Assembly (NCBI GenBank): GCA_046349915.1
Contig: JAXMBL010000009.1
Location: 186,001 to 250,000 of the forward strand
Direction of reading: 5' to 3'
Length of the DNA: 64,000 bases
DNA from: CAIXSC01 sp046349915
GTDB taxonomy: Bacteria; Planctomycetota; Planctomycetia; Pirellulales; Pirellulaceae
This document shows, piece by piece, positions 10,201 through 17,901 of the stretch; within the stretch, counting starts at the first letter, position 1; every line of letters starts with the position of its first letter. The translations under genes were made by a program, and so were the position numbers. The notes below the pieces were generated by a model that saw nothing but the letters and a program-made list of their open reading frames with translations, did not search any database and was not told the DNA's origin.

Positions 10201-13200
10201 GAGCAACGAGTTGGTCCCGCAGGTTCTCGGCGGCTCAAACGGGCTCACCGCGAATCTGAACAGCGATTCGTTCATTGTTTTGCCCAGGTCGGGACAATAC
10301 ACCGTGAAGGTGGAAACGGAGGGAGATTACGCGTTCCGCCTGCAATCGGCAGAAAACGCGCCCCTGTTCACCTATGGCCAAGACATCACTGGTTCGCTCT
10401 CCGCACGCGATATTTCTGACTTGTATCGTTTCACAGTCGCGGCGGGCCAGACGGTGCGATTCGACCACACCGCAGGCGGGTCGGATGTGAACTACACATT
10501 CTTCCTGCCAAACGGCTCGCGCGACTTTGGATTTGGTCTCTTTGCGCCGAGTACGTCGCCTACCATCCTTTCGATCCCAGGCATCTACTATGTCGCCGTT
10601 TCCCGACTCACCGACCCTGGCCCCTACGGCTTTCAGATCCATGATTTCGACGCCGCCCCAGAGATCCTCTTTGATACCCCGCTCGTCGGAATCGCATCTC
10701 CTGCCAGCCAACTCATCGTGCGGAAGTTCTCCGGCATCGCGGGCCAAAAAGTTTATGTGAACAGTTCGGGTGGACTATGGGTTGTCTACGATCAATCCTA
10801 TCGCCAAGTCGATGTCGTGTTCGATGCTGATGTGATCACACTCCCCACCACCGGCGATTACTACCTGGAGCGCGATAACGATGAACTCGCCGAGTCGGCT
10901 GACTTTACAGTAACGCTGAGCGTGCTTGACGATCCGCTCATGAGGATCGAACCTGCCTATGTCGCATCCAGCGCAATACAGCTCTCCTACGACTCCGCCT
11001 TCCATCAAATGACCAGCGTCACCGACGAACTCGGCCGCCAGACGCTCTTCGACATCGATCCCGCCAACGGCAATACCCGCTCGATCACACGCGTGGTTGG
11101 AACGGCCGGTGGAAACGACGATCAAGTCTCCACCTTCACCTATCTGCCGTCAGGCCTGATTGACACCGTCACCGATCCACTCGGGCGCATCACCGATTAC
11201 GACTACGACAGTCGTCGAAACGTGATCACGGTCACTTCCGCGCGCGGTACTTCATCACAGACCTCGATTCACTACGAATACGACACTGCCGGCAACGTCA
11301 CGTCATTCATTGACGAGAACAACCATCGCACGAACTACGAGTACGATCGTCGCAATCGATTGACCAAGATCATCGAACCAGACCCCGATGGCGCCGGGCC
11401 TCTATCCAGCCCTGTTACGCAGTTTACCTACGATCTGGCCGGCAATAACTTGACGGTGACGGATGCCAACCAGCGAGTGACTCGCTTGGTCTACGACGCG
11501 CTCGACCGCGTGCGAACCTACGCTGATCCCGGCAATAACACCACAACGTACACATACGACGCGGCAGGGAACTTAACTCGCCTGACCGACCCTTTGAATC
11601 ATGTGAACGAATCTCACTACGACGAGCGGGGTCGTCTGCGGCAATCGACTGATGCCGCGGGGAAGGTTACTCAATACGAGTATGACGGGAGCGACAACCT
11701 GACCTCCATCGTCGATGCGTCGGGCAATCGCACGACCTATGTCTACGATGCGCGGGACCGTTTGATTCGTATGACCGACCCGCTGGGTCAGACCACGACT
11801 TACTCGTACGATTCCGCGAATAATCTCCGCACCAGCGTCGATCGGATGGGCCGCACTCTCCTGATGACTTACGACGACTTGGATCGCTTGGTGCAGGAGA
11901 CATGGAAGAACACGAATGGATCGATCGCCAATACGATTCACTATAGCTATGACGACGCAGGCAATCTGAACCAGGTACAGGACGACTTCAGTACGATCAC
12001 CTACGCGTATGATGAGCTGTATCGAGTGACGCAAGAGCAGACGACGGGTCCCGGTGGATTCCCCACCTCGATCTTGTCGTATACGTATGACGCCGCGGGC
12101 AATCTTCTGTCTCGGACCGACGTCATCGCTGGGCATGCAGGGGGGACGGACGTTTACTCTTACGACGCGCTCAATCAGCTTACTCGAATCGTCCAATCGG
12201 GTCCGCAAGTCGTTACGAAACGAGCGGACTTTCAATACAACTCGCTGGGACAAACAACATCGCTAGCTCATTTCTCGGACGCTGCTGGGACGCAACTCGT
12301 CGCCACAACGAACTACCTTTACGACTCCTTGAATCGCCTCAACTCGATCACGCATCGCGGTCCCACCAACACGCTGCTCGACTCCTTCACGTTCCAGTAT
12401 GACTCCGCCAGCCGGATTTCGCGCGTGACCGACCTCGATGGCGCGACCGACTATACCTATGACTCGCGCGATCAACTGACCGCCGCCAATCACGCGGACC
12501 CGAGCAACCCCGATGAAACGTATGCCTACGACGATGCCGGGAATCGGCTCTCATCCCACGTACATGGCAAGAACTATCAACTGGGAGACGGGAGCGACGG
12601 CGAACCTGATAACAATCGTTTGACCAGCGATGGCACGTTCAATTACGCCTATGACGACGAAGGAAACCTCGTCCAGCGAATCTCGATAGCCGATGGTTCG
12701 AAACGCGACTTCGTTTACGACCTACGCAATCGCCTGATCCAAGTGACCGATCGCACCAGCGGCGGCGTGGCAACTCGCGTCACTCGCTACACCTACGACG
12801 CTTTCGATCGTCGGATTTCAAAGAATGTCGACTCGACGCCCAGTGACTCGCAGGATGGAGTGGTCACGTACTTTGTCTACGCGGGTTCCGACGTAATCGT
12901 GGAATGGAACGATCCTGATGGAGCGGGTGGCGCGCCGGCCGTCGAATCGATGAGGTACTTGCACGGTCCCGCTGTCGATCAGGTGCTCGCGCAAGAAGAT
13001 GGTGCGAATGCGGTCCAGTGGCACTTGGCCGATCATCTGGGCACCGTGCATGGCCTGGTCAGTCAAGCGGGCCAGGTGGTGAATCATCTGAAGTACGATT
13101 CGTATGGCAACCTGATCTCCGAGACCAATCCCGCGGTAACGACTCGCTATCGCTTCACGGGTCGTGAATTCGACCAGGAAACGGGCCTCATGTACTATCG

Positions 13201-13831
13201 CGCTCGATACTACGATCCCGCCGTGGGACGGTTTATCAGCGAGGACTCATGGGGGCTCTCCGCGGGGGTAAATCTCTATGCCTACGTGGGAAATTCACCT
13301 TCCCAAGCCGTCGATCCGTTTGGACACGAGGAAGGACATTATGAATATGTGCACTATCCCAATGACCCAAAATGGTCGATGCCCCATCGAGTCTGGGTAT
13401 CGGGCCCCGCAACCCCTCCGCCTAACCCCAAGATTGACAAGCGGACTGAGGCTAACGGGGATTCGATGATCGCGGGAATGAAGACCTTCTTTACTGGTCT
13501 TGGAGCGGGAATGGTCGATTTGGGAAATTACATGCGTGCTGCCATCCAGAAGAGCTTCGATAGCGGGCACGATGCCTGCCCCGTGGAACAGAAGGGCTCG
13601 GACAAATTGTTCAAACGACTCAAACAGAATCAGCAAGAAAAGAATCAAAACGCCGCCAACAAATCTCCACAACAACCCCGAGCGCGCACACCCGCGCCGC
13701 ATAAGCCAGCTCCGAAACCCAAGGCGCCCAAGCGGGCTGCTCCTCGCCGTCCAGCCGCCCGACCGACAGCTCCACCCAAACCAGCGTACGACATCAATAG
13801 CGATCCAACGGCGAGCGAAACCCCTCAATAG
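4280..13831 (+). CDS. giant secreted YD-repeat/RHS protein with dockerin and PPC-like repeats
   Basis: This encodes 3183 residues. It opens with a basic leader and LEMLEERRLLA, a planctomycete motif of exported giant proteins. A TTG at 4241 would lengthen it by 13 residues; the ATG is preferred. Domains by base position: two dockerin-type calcium repeats (DVDGDHLIVPLDALLVINYL, DVTGDQSVVPRDALLVITHL; 4390-4600), a cadherin/Ig-like domain (5450-5715), a carboxypeptidase-regulatory-like fold (5740-5950), YD block 1 (7240-7600), ten PPC-like beta repeats (7930-10940, each with an 'aGQrl'-type turn), a long YD block 2 (10960-13020), and the RHS-associated core ending YDPAVGRFISEDSWG...NPSQAVDPFG (13016-13320). 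The last ~165 residues are a variable tip plus a Pro/Lys/Ala-rich tail. YD repeats form a hollow beta cocoon in known family members. A cell-surface adhesin or a toxin-delivery shell are both possible. No immunity gene is evident next to it. Confidence 0.92.
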   Translation: MSRRAQTPRRQKRRRLDPFRSRLSLEMLEERRLLAVDWRNPVDALDVDGDHLIVPLDALLVINYLNSSEPSLLPIQRDPSLPYWDVTGDQSVVPRDALLVITHLNEHGSGTRKLTESPRLTDEAEVVITVGQFDGSRTFRARVAASFDTTDQQTALEDTFAVYLVNPNNKQDTLLDRGEEGTTLFTLAGDRTEFTPGVVRWDGSILEIDLTAIGTLFETAELRFQLLNNDSDLGSRVEITPLANEVTLDDYSRVEFATDNDSAAIGGPLNLASLSTAPDIEVLVENVRLDPITLRYKADLRLRNKGAAVGRDVAAIFRGLFQVPGQLIVAVEGASGTATDRAFPEPYINFRNAIPSGGLRAGMTSDPITVTFFDPQLVAFFIRPEVKASANHAPVINPLGPFNVMPGSSLSIPLQATDADGDQLTYSLQSNPSLPTGELGANGTLVFRPTPTQLGAYTFTVEASDGAITTTRTVTLNVNPDPITTTRVSGVVRQVNGQPLANMRVEVGAVQAITGADGTFMLDLGTGPLASDTIKVRGDLFTGSTSYPFIAERLSLVLEHDVFLHYNNVITRPIYLPVLDDANAKQINPLQDTLVTTDAIPGASVMIKAGTLMNQQGSPFTGKLSITEVPRDLTPAALPNGLRPDLVVTIQPGEMVFSSPAPISLPNRAGYPAGTIMDLWSINPASGEFDKVGKGRVTADGSTIETISGGIRNSSWHDFLPVLQDMLEHEPNPRNKDDGCDECPKHVNLTSEVELHSGALIETHDLVTYQSSGVNQGLSLVYDSLRADPRPIVYFDIYATTDLPPNCSINGEPCFYVGTPIPTPDSQMRLAASLSVNAGNFNYDAPGYTGSIPGLEPGENFWTYTNTSHVQAALQADLSNLPSNIYTYTIRSGFVRGDQAGFSGALSPSTGQVISVNSINSPFGAGWGLAGLQTIVVNDEGFALLIDGDGSEMRFIGTGDAVYQSPPGDFTVLERVNGLFRRTTADQTVYRFNANHQLASITDRLGNVVTYQYTGSRLDKIIDPTGLETVLTYTGSRVTTITDPAGRVTRLTYDSAGNLLSIEDPDTAKRTWEYDVDHHMVAEVDQLGRRETTEYDAENGRVIGGTRKDGSQIRVSPIQTQGLLPASKTRDPINSPALKNLDSAQAGYMDGNGTVSQIPLDRFGQAQSERDRFGQLPTVARDARNMPIAMIDGRGNPTLQSFDDRGALLSVRDTLSGGGAAVGAISPAGEVDRYTFTGRAGQRLYLDGPRGSFNAGVVVTDSEGNFITFAETYSADFVNQKSVFVLPRDGEYSVNVGYSFNIQVPEPRAESGSYQFRLIDVDLAPPLPIDSPLIGSLSESQFFQIEGERGQTLRFTDLIAGGSGLFWPVVFDFQGRQLSALFPDIGVTEYRLTDDASFSVMLTDFSSGRTARYEYNVELIDAVPAAKTGLDVDHTGTLPAQATISAPAGTPLLFYWFDKGIHSVRIPNPGSFQPLLDTDFTGSAMIVAPQSGNYTVSVAKTVDENGNAYVGELDEYAFRLVDLTATPEVSLNSPVAGTLVEPGRIHAYRFQGTAGQRIDFGEFQPGVAKSLLLNQSYVGAAQRIVTLPQTGEYTILVQQGAGGDVPLDYDLTLRPVLNLETIQFDTLVQGPLLPGGERKYYQLDLAAGDEFYFDDLGSSSQIRIYDQGATDFAQVLNGGTSLADVEHVYKVQHAKKILIVLDAAESDRPANFQFRLHSLTTHTTPLAFDQLTQADFTAPIQDIVYTFQGSAGQRLFLDQLNANSSSSTAFSASLVGPSKGLNLLPQGITFDSLRLIVLPESGEYRLTLPHRGATPEIVRFRLLNLDTAPLITLGSPQQGTISLAEEADLFRFEATAGQRLTLDMTAAEGQAFPEIYDPSGLPLFLAFGDPTTFTVDRSGTYALSLRVPNAGPLDYAFVLSAVSDAPVVPSGLDHQYSGTGNGAEQTIGNFQANAGTLVFFDAQIGQGALRIYDPSNELVPQVLGGSNGLTANLNSDSFIVLPRSGQYTVKVETEGDYAFRLQSAENAPLFTYGQDITGSLSARDISDLYRFTVAAGQTVRFDHTAGGSDVNYTFFLPNGSRDFGFGLFAPSTSPTILSIPGIYYVAVSRLTDPGPYGFQIHDFDAAPEILFDTPLVGIASPASQLIVRKFSGIAGQKVYVNSSGGLWVVYDQSYRQVDVVFDADVITLPTTGDYYLERDNDELAESADFTVTLSVLDDPLMRIEPAYVASSAIQLSYDSAFHQMTSVTDELGRQTLFDIDPANGNTRSITRVVGTAGGNDDQVSTFTYLPSGLIDTVTDPLGRITDYDYDSRRNVITVTSARGTSSQTSIHYEYDTAGNVTSFIDENNHRTNYEYDRRNRLTKIIEPDPDGAGPLSSPVTQFTYDLAGNNLTVTDANQRVTRLVYDALDRVRTYADPGNNTTTYTYDAAGNLTRLTDPLNHVNESHYDERGRLRQSTDAAGKVTQYEYDGSDNLTSIVDASGNRTTYVYDARDRLIRMTDPLGQTTTYSYDSANNLRTSVDRMGRTLLMTYDDLDRLVQETWKNTNGSIANTIHYSYDDAGNLNQVQDDFSTITYAYDELYRVTQEQTTGPGGFPTSILSYTYDAAGNLLSRTDVIAGHAGGTDVYSYDALNQLTRIVQSGPQVVTKRADFQYNSLGQTTSLAHFSDAAGTQLVATTNYLYDSLNRLNSITHRGPTNTLLDSFTFQYDSASRISRVTDLDGATDYTYDSRDQLTAANHADPSNPDETYAYDDAGNRLSSHVHGKNYQLGDGSDGEPDNNRLTSDGTFNYAYDDEGNLVQRISIADGSKRDFVYDLRNRLIQVTDRTSGGVATRVTRYTYDAFDRRISKNVDSTPSDSQDGVVTYFVYAGSDVIVEWNDPDGAGGAPAVESMRYLHGPAVDQVLAQEDGANAVQWHLADHLGTVHGLVSQAGQVVNHLKYDSYGNLISETNPAVTTRYRFTGREFDQETGLMYYRARYYDPAVGRFISEDSWGLSAGVNLYAYVGNSPSQAVDPFGHEEGHYEYVHYPNDPKWSMPHRVWVSGPATPPPNPKIDKRTEANGDSMIAGMKTFFTGLGAGMVDLGNYMRAAIQKSFDSGHDACPVEQKGSDKLFKRLKQNQQEKNQNAANKSPQQPRARTPAPHKPAPKPKAPKRAAPRRPAARPTAPPKPAYDINSDPTASETPQ

Positions 13832-13854
13832 AGTCAGACCGCGAGTCGAAAAGG

Positions 13855-13895
13855 TTCAGGAGCATCTCAGCCTCCCCCCCGAAATTGCTCCTGAA
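13855..13895 (+). terminator. hairpin after the YD gene
   Basis: The arms TTCAGGAGCA (13855-13864) and TGCTCCTGAA (13886-13895) are perfectly complementary over 10 bp around a 21-base loop, 24 bases after the stop codon. No T-run follows, so it could be a Rho-assisted terminator or a 3'-end stabiliser instead of a classical intrinsic terminator. Confidence 0.4.
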
Positions 13896-14031
13896 ATTGC
13901 ATCACTTCTTAACTCACACCCTCTAATCTTCGTCACGCTATCAATTACAAAGGTAATACGCCTCCGCGTCTCGCGCGCCTCCTCGCGCGTCGCAGGCCGA
14001 TTGCCACTGAACCGAATCAGGAAAACTCGTT

Positions 14032-14991
14032 ATGCAACGTCACTTCAACCGCAGCTTGTTCGCACTGCTCTCGCTAAGCTCCTTTTGTCTGTCGCTCGCA
14101 GGCGTGACCACCTGCGCTCTCGCTCAAGGAACCACTCGGGCCAACCCGACTGCACCGGTCCGCGCCACTGACGCCAGTCGAACGGCGGATCGCGAAGCGG
14201 TCGCGGCATTGATGCAAGCCTTCGCCAAGACGTTTGAATCGCGCGACGCCAAGACGCTGTCGGGGCATTGGACCGATGAAGGCGAATTCGAAAATGACGC
14301 AGGGGTCGCCGTTCGCGGCCGCGAGGCACTCGCCAGCGCGTTTGATCAGTTCTTCGCCAAGACTCCCGAGGTTTCGGTAGTCCTCCGCATGGCTGGCGTC
14401 CGTTTCTTGAGTCGCGACACGGCGGTCTGCGAGGGGGACGTCACCATTCGAAAGGGCCCTGTCGACGCGCCCGCTCGTGCTCGCTTTAACGCACTGGTCG
14501 CTCGTGAAGAGGGCCAATGGCGAATCGCCAAGCTGTCCGAATCAACGCTGGACGAACGTTCCATCGAAGATCTCGGCTGGCTGATTGGCGAGTGGCGATC
14601 GGTCGATAACAGCGGCGCCGAGGTCCATACGACTTACTCGTGGTCGCCCACCAAGAAGTTCATTCACGTCGAATTCTCGGTCAAGGAAAAAGGACTCGCG
14701 CTGGCGGGCAAACAAGTGATCGGCGTCGATCCCGCCAACGGTCAGTTCCGCTCATGGACCTTTGGCGCCGACGGCGGAGTTGGCGAGGCGACCTGGAACC
14801 GCGATGACGACCACTGGGTGCTGGATGCCGCCGGAACGCTGGCCGACGGTCGCTCGTTGTCGGAAACCAACATTCTGCGTCGCATCAATCAAGACACCTT
14901 TACGTGGCAATCGGTCGCTCGGTCGCTGGACGGTCGCGAATTCCCGGACCTGCCGCCGGTAAAGGTCAGTCGTATCAAGGCACAGAAGTAA
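14032..14991 (+). CDS. secreted NTF2-like (SgcJ/EcaC, SnoaL-fold) protein with C-terminal lipocalin-like domain
   Basis: This 319-residue protein has an N-terminal signal peptide (hydrophobic core LFALLSLSSFCLSLAG, cleavage near ALAQG). Residues about 52-170 form an NTF2/SnoaL-type cone, recognisable from ADREAVAALMQAF, HWTDEGEFENDAG and VRGREALASAF. That fold binds or converts small molecules, and in planctomycetes is often labelled SgcJ/EcaC family oxidoreductase. Residues 185-319 (LGWLIGEWRSVD, then YSWSPTKKFIHVEF) look like a DUF1579-type beta-barrel. AGGA lies at a normal distance before the ATG. The next gene starts 64 bases downstream on the same strand with a similar leader (GAATC[AG]GGAAA), suggesting one operon. 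The ligand is unknown. Confidence 0.8.
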   Translation: MQRHFNRSLFALLSLSSFCLSLAGVTTCALAQGTTRANPTAPVRATDASRTADREAVAALMQAFAKTFESRDAKTLSGHWTDEGEFENDAGVAVRGREALASAFDQFFAKTPEVSVVLRMAGVRFLSRDTAVCEGDVTIRKGPVDAPARARFNALVAREEGQWRIAKLSESTLDERSIEDLGWLIGEWRSVDNSGAEVHTTYSWSPTKKFIHVEFSVKEKGLALAGKQVIGVDPANGQFRSWTFGADGGVGEATWNRDDDHWVLDAAGTLADGRSLSETNILRRINQDTFTWQSVARSLDGREFPDLPPVKVSRIKAQK

Positions 14992-15055
14992 GCCACTTCT
15001 TGCGGCTTAGGTCACCCCTAAAACTTCCTCCCACTGAATCGGGAAACATACAGCT

Positions 15056-16519
15056 ATGAAACGGTATTTCTTCGCGTTGTCGCTTCTTGTGTTGCTAGTT
15101 GCCTTGCCTCTCAACGTCTTCGCTCAACGGGGCGGTGGACGTGGACCAGGAGGCGGCGGGGGAGGCGCTGGCCGCGGCATGTCGGGCGGGCCATCTCGCG
15201 GTGGCATGGGCGGACCCGGCGGCGCGGGCGGCTTTGAACGAGGCGGCGGCAGTGGCTTTGGTGGCGCCGGTGGTTTCGGCGGCGGTGGATTCGGCGGTGG
15301 CGGTGGAGCCTCGCGTCCCGGTGGCTTCGGCGGAGGACTCTCCGGCGGAGGCGGGCGCGAAATGGGCGGTCCCCAGCACTCGCCCGAATCGATGGGCCCC
15401 TTCGGACATGGCGCAGGCGGTAACGCCTCCACTCGCCCTGCCCCAGGAACTACTCGCCCAGGCGTTGGCGCGGGCGGAGTGGGAGGACCAGACAGCGGCG
15501 TTGGCGTGCGTCCCGGCGCCGGTGCGGGACGACCTGGCGTGGGTGCGGGCGGAGTCGGTGGACCCGACAGCGGCGTCGGCGTGCGACCAGGAACTGGCGC
15601 GGGTCGACCGGGTGTCGGCGCAGGCGGAGTCGGCGGCCCCGATAGCGGCATCGGCGTCCGTCCCGGTGTGGGCGCAGGTCGACCGGGCGTTGGCGCGGGC
15701 GGAGTAGGTGGTCCTGCGAGCGGCATTGGCGTGCGACCCGGGGTCGGCGCGGGTCGGCCGGGAGTTGGCCCGAATGGTCTCGGAGGTCCTGACAGTGGTA
15801 TCGGAGTGCTCCCTGGTGCGGGCGCTGGTCTGCCGGGCGTTCCCGGCTACGCCACTCGCCACGTCTCGGCCGATGCCTTGGCCGATCAGACGGTAGCCGT
15901 GCGAGCAGCAACGGCAGACTATCGCACCTACACCGCGGCGACTTATGCAAACTACGCCACCGCGTGGCCGCCTGCGAACCTTACCAACCAGTCTCTCTAC
16001 TCGCATCCCGGATACGCAGCGCTAGCAACTGGCCTCAAACTTGGATCTCAACCGAACGTCTATGATTACGGCGGCAACGTTGTCGTCCAACCGAGTGCAG
16101 TCTATGTGAACGGCGAATCAGTAGGCACGCCGCAGCAGTACGCCGATCAAGCCAGCCAGTTAGCGGCAGCGGGCCAGTCGGCTCAGCCTCCCGAGAATGG
16201 CAAGTGGCTGCCGCTCGGCGTCTTCGCGTTGGTCGAAGGAGATGCGACTACTTCCGACGACATCTTCCAACTCGCAGTCAACCAACAGGGAGTGATTCGC
16301 GGCAACTACCACAATGTGAAGAGCGATCAGATGGAGTCGCTGTCAGGGTCGGTCGATCGTGAGACGCAACGAGCGGCCTGGACCATCGGCAAAGACACCG
16401 TTCCCGTTTATGAAGCGGGCGTGATGAACCTGACCAAGGACGCCACTCCGATCCTGATCCACTTAGAGGGCGGACAGACTCGACAAATGACGCTCGTGCG
16501 GTTGGAGCAGCAGCAATAG
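15056..16519 (+). CDS. secreted Gly-rich repeat protein ('protocadherin-like' planctomycete surface protein)
   Basis: This 487-residue protein begins with a clear signal peptide (residues 1-23, cleavage after NVFAQ). Residues 24-133 are almost pure Gly with Arg, Phe and Ala. Residues 134-258 are five tandem 25-residue units of the type RPGVGAGGVGGPDSGVGVRP. From 265 on comes an Ala/Tyr-rich stretch and a folded C-terminal domain of about 105 residues (KWLPLGVFALVEGD...GVIRGNYHN). Proteins of this shape carry the database name mu-protocadherin in planctomycetes; that name says nothing about function. It likely sits in the cell envelope or matrix and is probably co-transcribed with the NTF2-like gene upstream. 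Antisense frames of 200-303 residues here are artefacts of the GC-rich repeats. Confidence 0.8.
   Translation: MKRYFFALSLLVLLVALPLNVFAQRGGGRGPGGGGGGAGRGMSGGPSRGGMGGPGGAGGFERGGGSGFGGAGGFGGGGFGGGGGASRPGGFGGGLSGGGGREMGGPQHSPESMGPFGHGAGGNASTRPAPGTTRPGVGAGGVGGPDSGVGVRPGAGAGRPGVGAGGVGGPDSGVGVRPGTGAGRPGVGAGGVGGPDSGIGVRPGVGAGRPGVGAGGVGGPASGIGVRPGVGAGRPGVGPNGLGGPDSGIGVLPGAGAGLPGVPGYATRHVSADALADQTVAVRAATADYRTYTAATYANYATAWPPANLTNQSLYSHPGYAALATGLKLGSQPNVYDYGGNVVVQPSAVYVNGESVGTPQQYADQASQLAAAGQSAQPPENGKWLPLGVFALVEGDATTSDDIFQLAVNQQGVIRGNYHNVKSDQMESLSGSVDRETQRAAWTIGKDTVPVYEAGVMNLTKDATPILIHLEGGQTRQMTLVRLEQQQ
15455..15829 (+). repeat. five 75-bp in-frame tandem repeats
   Basis: These are five consecutive 75-base units encoding 25 residues each. 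The last diverges (PNGLGG and VLPGAGAGLP). The reading frame is kept and most differences are silent or conservative (A/T/V before GAG). This suggests expansion by slippage or recombination under selection for the protein sequence. Confidence 0.85.
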
Positions 16520-16548
16520 TCCGCAATATTTCAGATTGAACTAACCAC

Positions 16549-16588
16549 GGCCGCTTGCAGCCATTGGAAACACTGGCGTCAAGCGGCC
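16549..16588. terminator. putative bidirectional terminator hairpin
   Basis: GGCCGCTTG (16549-16557) pairs perfectly with CAAGCGGCC (16580-16588). The hairpin lies between two convergent genes, 30 bases after one stop and 25 bases from the other, so it is well placed to end both transcripts. The T-run is short. Confidence 0.5.
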
Positions 16589-16612
16589 TTTGCATGCGCT
16601 CATTCGTGGAGG

Positions 16613-17554
16613 CTATTTCGTCACCTCTCGGACAAACTCGATTAGCATCGGTCCCGTCGAGTCGCTGTCGGTTCCGAGGTCGTCGCACAGAGCTTGATGC
16701 GACTTACCGTCATTGATATGGACGAGTTTTGCGCTCCCGCCTTGGCCTCGCACCAATTCCGCGAACCGCGCGGATTGCTTGTGATTCAGGGCTTCTGGTT
16801 TCAGATAGACCAGCAGGAACGGAGGGAGTGGATGGTTTCCCTTGACATGATGAACCGGTGAGCCATCCTGTTGAGCCTCCAGACTTTCGCCAAACGCTCG
16901 TCGGCAATTCTCCGCAATCGTTGCCGCGCCATTTTGAATTCGATCGGGGATGTCGAAGGCGGACCCATCCAGGCAAATAACGCCTGCCAACGAGTGGCGA
17001 TGGAGCTGATGAGCAGCGAGATAGCGATCATCGGTTGCCACAAGCGCCACGAGATGCGAACCGGCGGAATGTCCCATTAAGACGATTTTCTTCGGATCGC
17101 CGCCGTACTTTGCAATATTCTGAGTCATCCAAGCAATCGCCGCCGCGACATCGCGAACGTTCTCAGGATGGCGAATCGCGGGAACCAAACGATAATTGAT
17201 GCTCACCACCACCACGCCCGAGTCGTTGAACAATTTCGGTTGCGAACCGACCTCGTCCTTGTCACGCTTATTCCAGCCTCCTCCGTGGACGAAGACAAAG
17301 ACCGGCGCGTTGGCGACACCCTTGGGCGAGTAGATGTCGAGCGTCTGTTGGGGATTTCCTTGACCGACGTAGTCGACGTTCAAAGTCGATACGGTCTGTC
17401 GACCGAGCACGATCGGTGGTTTCACTTCCACCACTTCCCTGGAGGCGGTGTCTTTCTTGGCATCCGCATTCGTCGCTTGCCCACGGACAATTCCCACCGT
17501 TCCCACCATTGCCCAAAGCACGATTAAGCACCAACCAATTCGAATCGACATCAT
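16613..17554 (-). CDS. secreted alpha/beta hydrolase (BD-FAE/esterase-like)
   Basis: This 313-residue exported hydrolase has a signal peptide at residues 1-25. The oxyanion loop HGGGW (90-94) and nucleophile elbow GHSAG (Ser163) are intact, and the catalytic His lies in GKSHQAL near residue 290. The usual acid in the 'hG..D..vp..qs' loop is not obvious: the equivalent stretch reads YLKPEALNHKQS, so Glu may serve. The ATG at 17554 is chosen because GGAGG (complement at 17565-17569) lies 10 bases upstream. A TTG at 17596 would add 14 residues and spoil the signal peptide. Likely an esterase of the feruloyl-esterase/kynurenine-formamidase-like group; substrate unknown. Confidence 0.88.
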   Translation of the reverse strand: MMSIRIGWCLIVLWAMVGTVGIVRGQATNADAKKDTASREVVEVKPPIVLGRQTVSTLNVDYVGQGNPQQTLDIYSPKGVANAPVFVFVHGGGWNKRDKDEVGSQPKLFNDSGVVVVSINYRLVPAIRHPENVRDVAAAIAWMTQNIAKYGGDPKKIVLMGHSAGSHLVALVATDDRYLAAHQLHRHSLAGVICLDGSAFDIPDRIQNGAATIAENCRRAFGESLEAQQDGSPVHHVKGNHPLPPFLLVYLKPEALNHKQSARFAELVRGQGGSAKLVHINDGKSHQALCDDLGTDSDSTGPMLIEFVREVTK

Positions 17555-17901
17555 CTCTGTCGGTCCTCCACGTCCCGATCCCTTGAACTTTCTCAACGCG
17601 CACTGGCGCTATGGTAATCGAACAGCAATGTCAAGCGCAGCGGTAAGCCGACTCTATGTGACGAGAAGAGCCGCGGCAATTCGGTAGACAGGAAGACGGT
17701 TCTACAGTCCCTTTTGCATCACGCCGAGCCATCGCGTATCATCGCGTGGAGACTCCCTTGCCATCCTCGCGATTCGCCATCGGATCGCGAGCCATCCGTT
17801 GAACACAGTTCCCTCCCTTCCCAAATCTCGTTGGCCAGTGGCGGCTAGGCGGCGTGGTTTGTTGGCGTGCGTAGCCTTGTCGCTTCTTGCACAACATCCC
17901 C
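17555..17901. other. divergent intergenic region
   Basis: These 347 bases separate the divergently transcribed esterase and CRTAC1 genes, so they must hold both promoters. I see no RNA gene, no strong repeat and no recognisable operator. Confidence 0.4.

Noticed and set aside
13500..14171. 223-aa plus-strand ORF bridging the YD gene and the NTF2-like gene
   Set aside because: It runs out of frame through the end of one real gene and the start of another and has an Arg/Ser-rich composition.
14032..14991. NTF2-like protein as immunity protein of the YD giant
   Set aside because: It has a signal peptide, is paired with the Gly-rich surface gene by spacing and leader similarity, and lies 200 bases from the YD gene behind a hairpin.
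15095..16006. Antisense ORFs of 200 and 303 aa over the Gly-rich gene
   Set aside because: They are mirror frames of a GC-rich Gly repeat (Pro- or Ala/Thr-rich products) with no start signal; the plus-strand frame has a signal peptide and a folded C-terminus.
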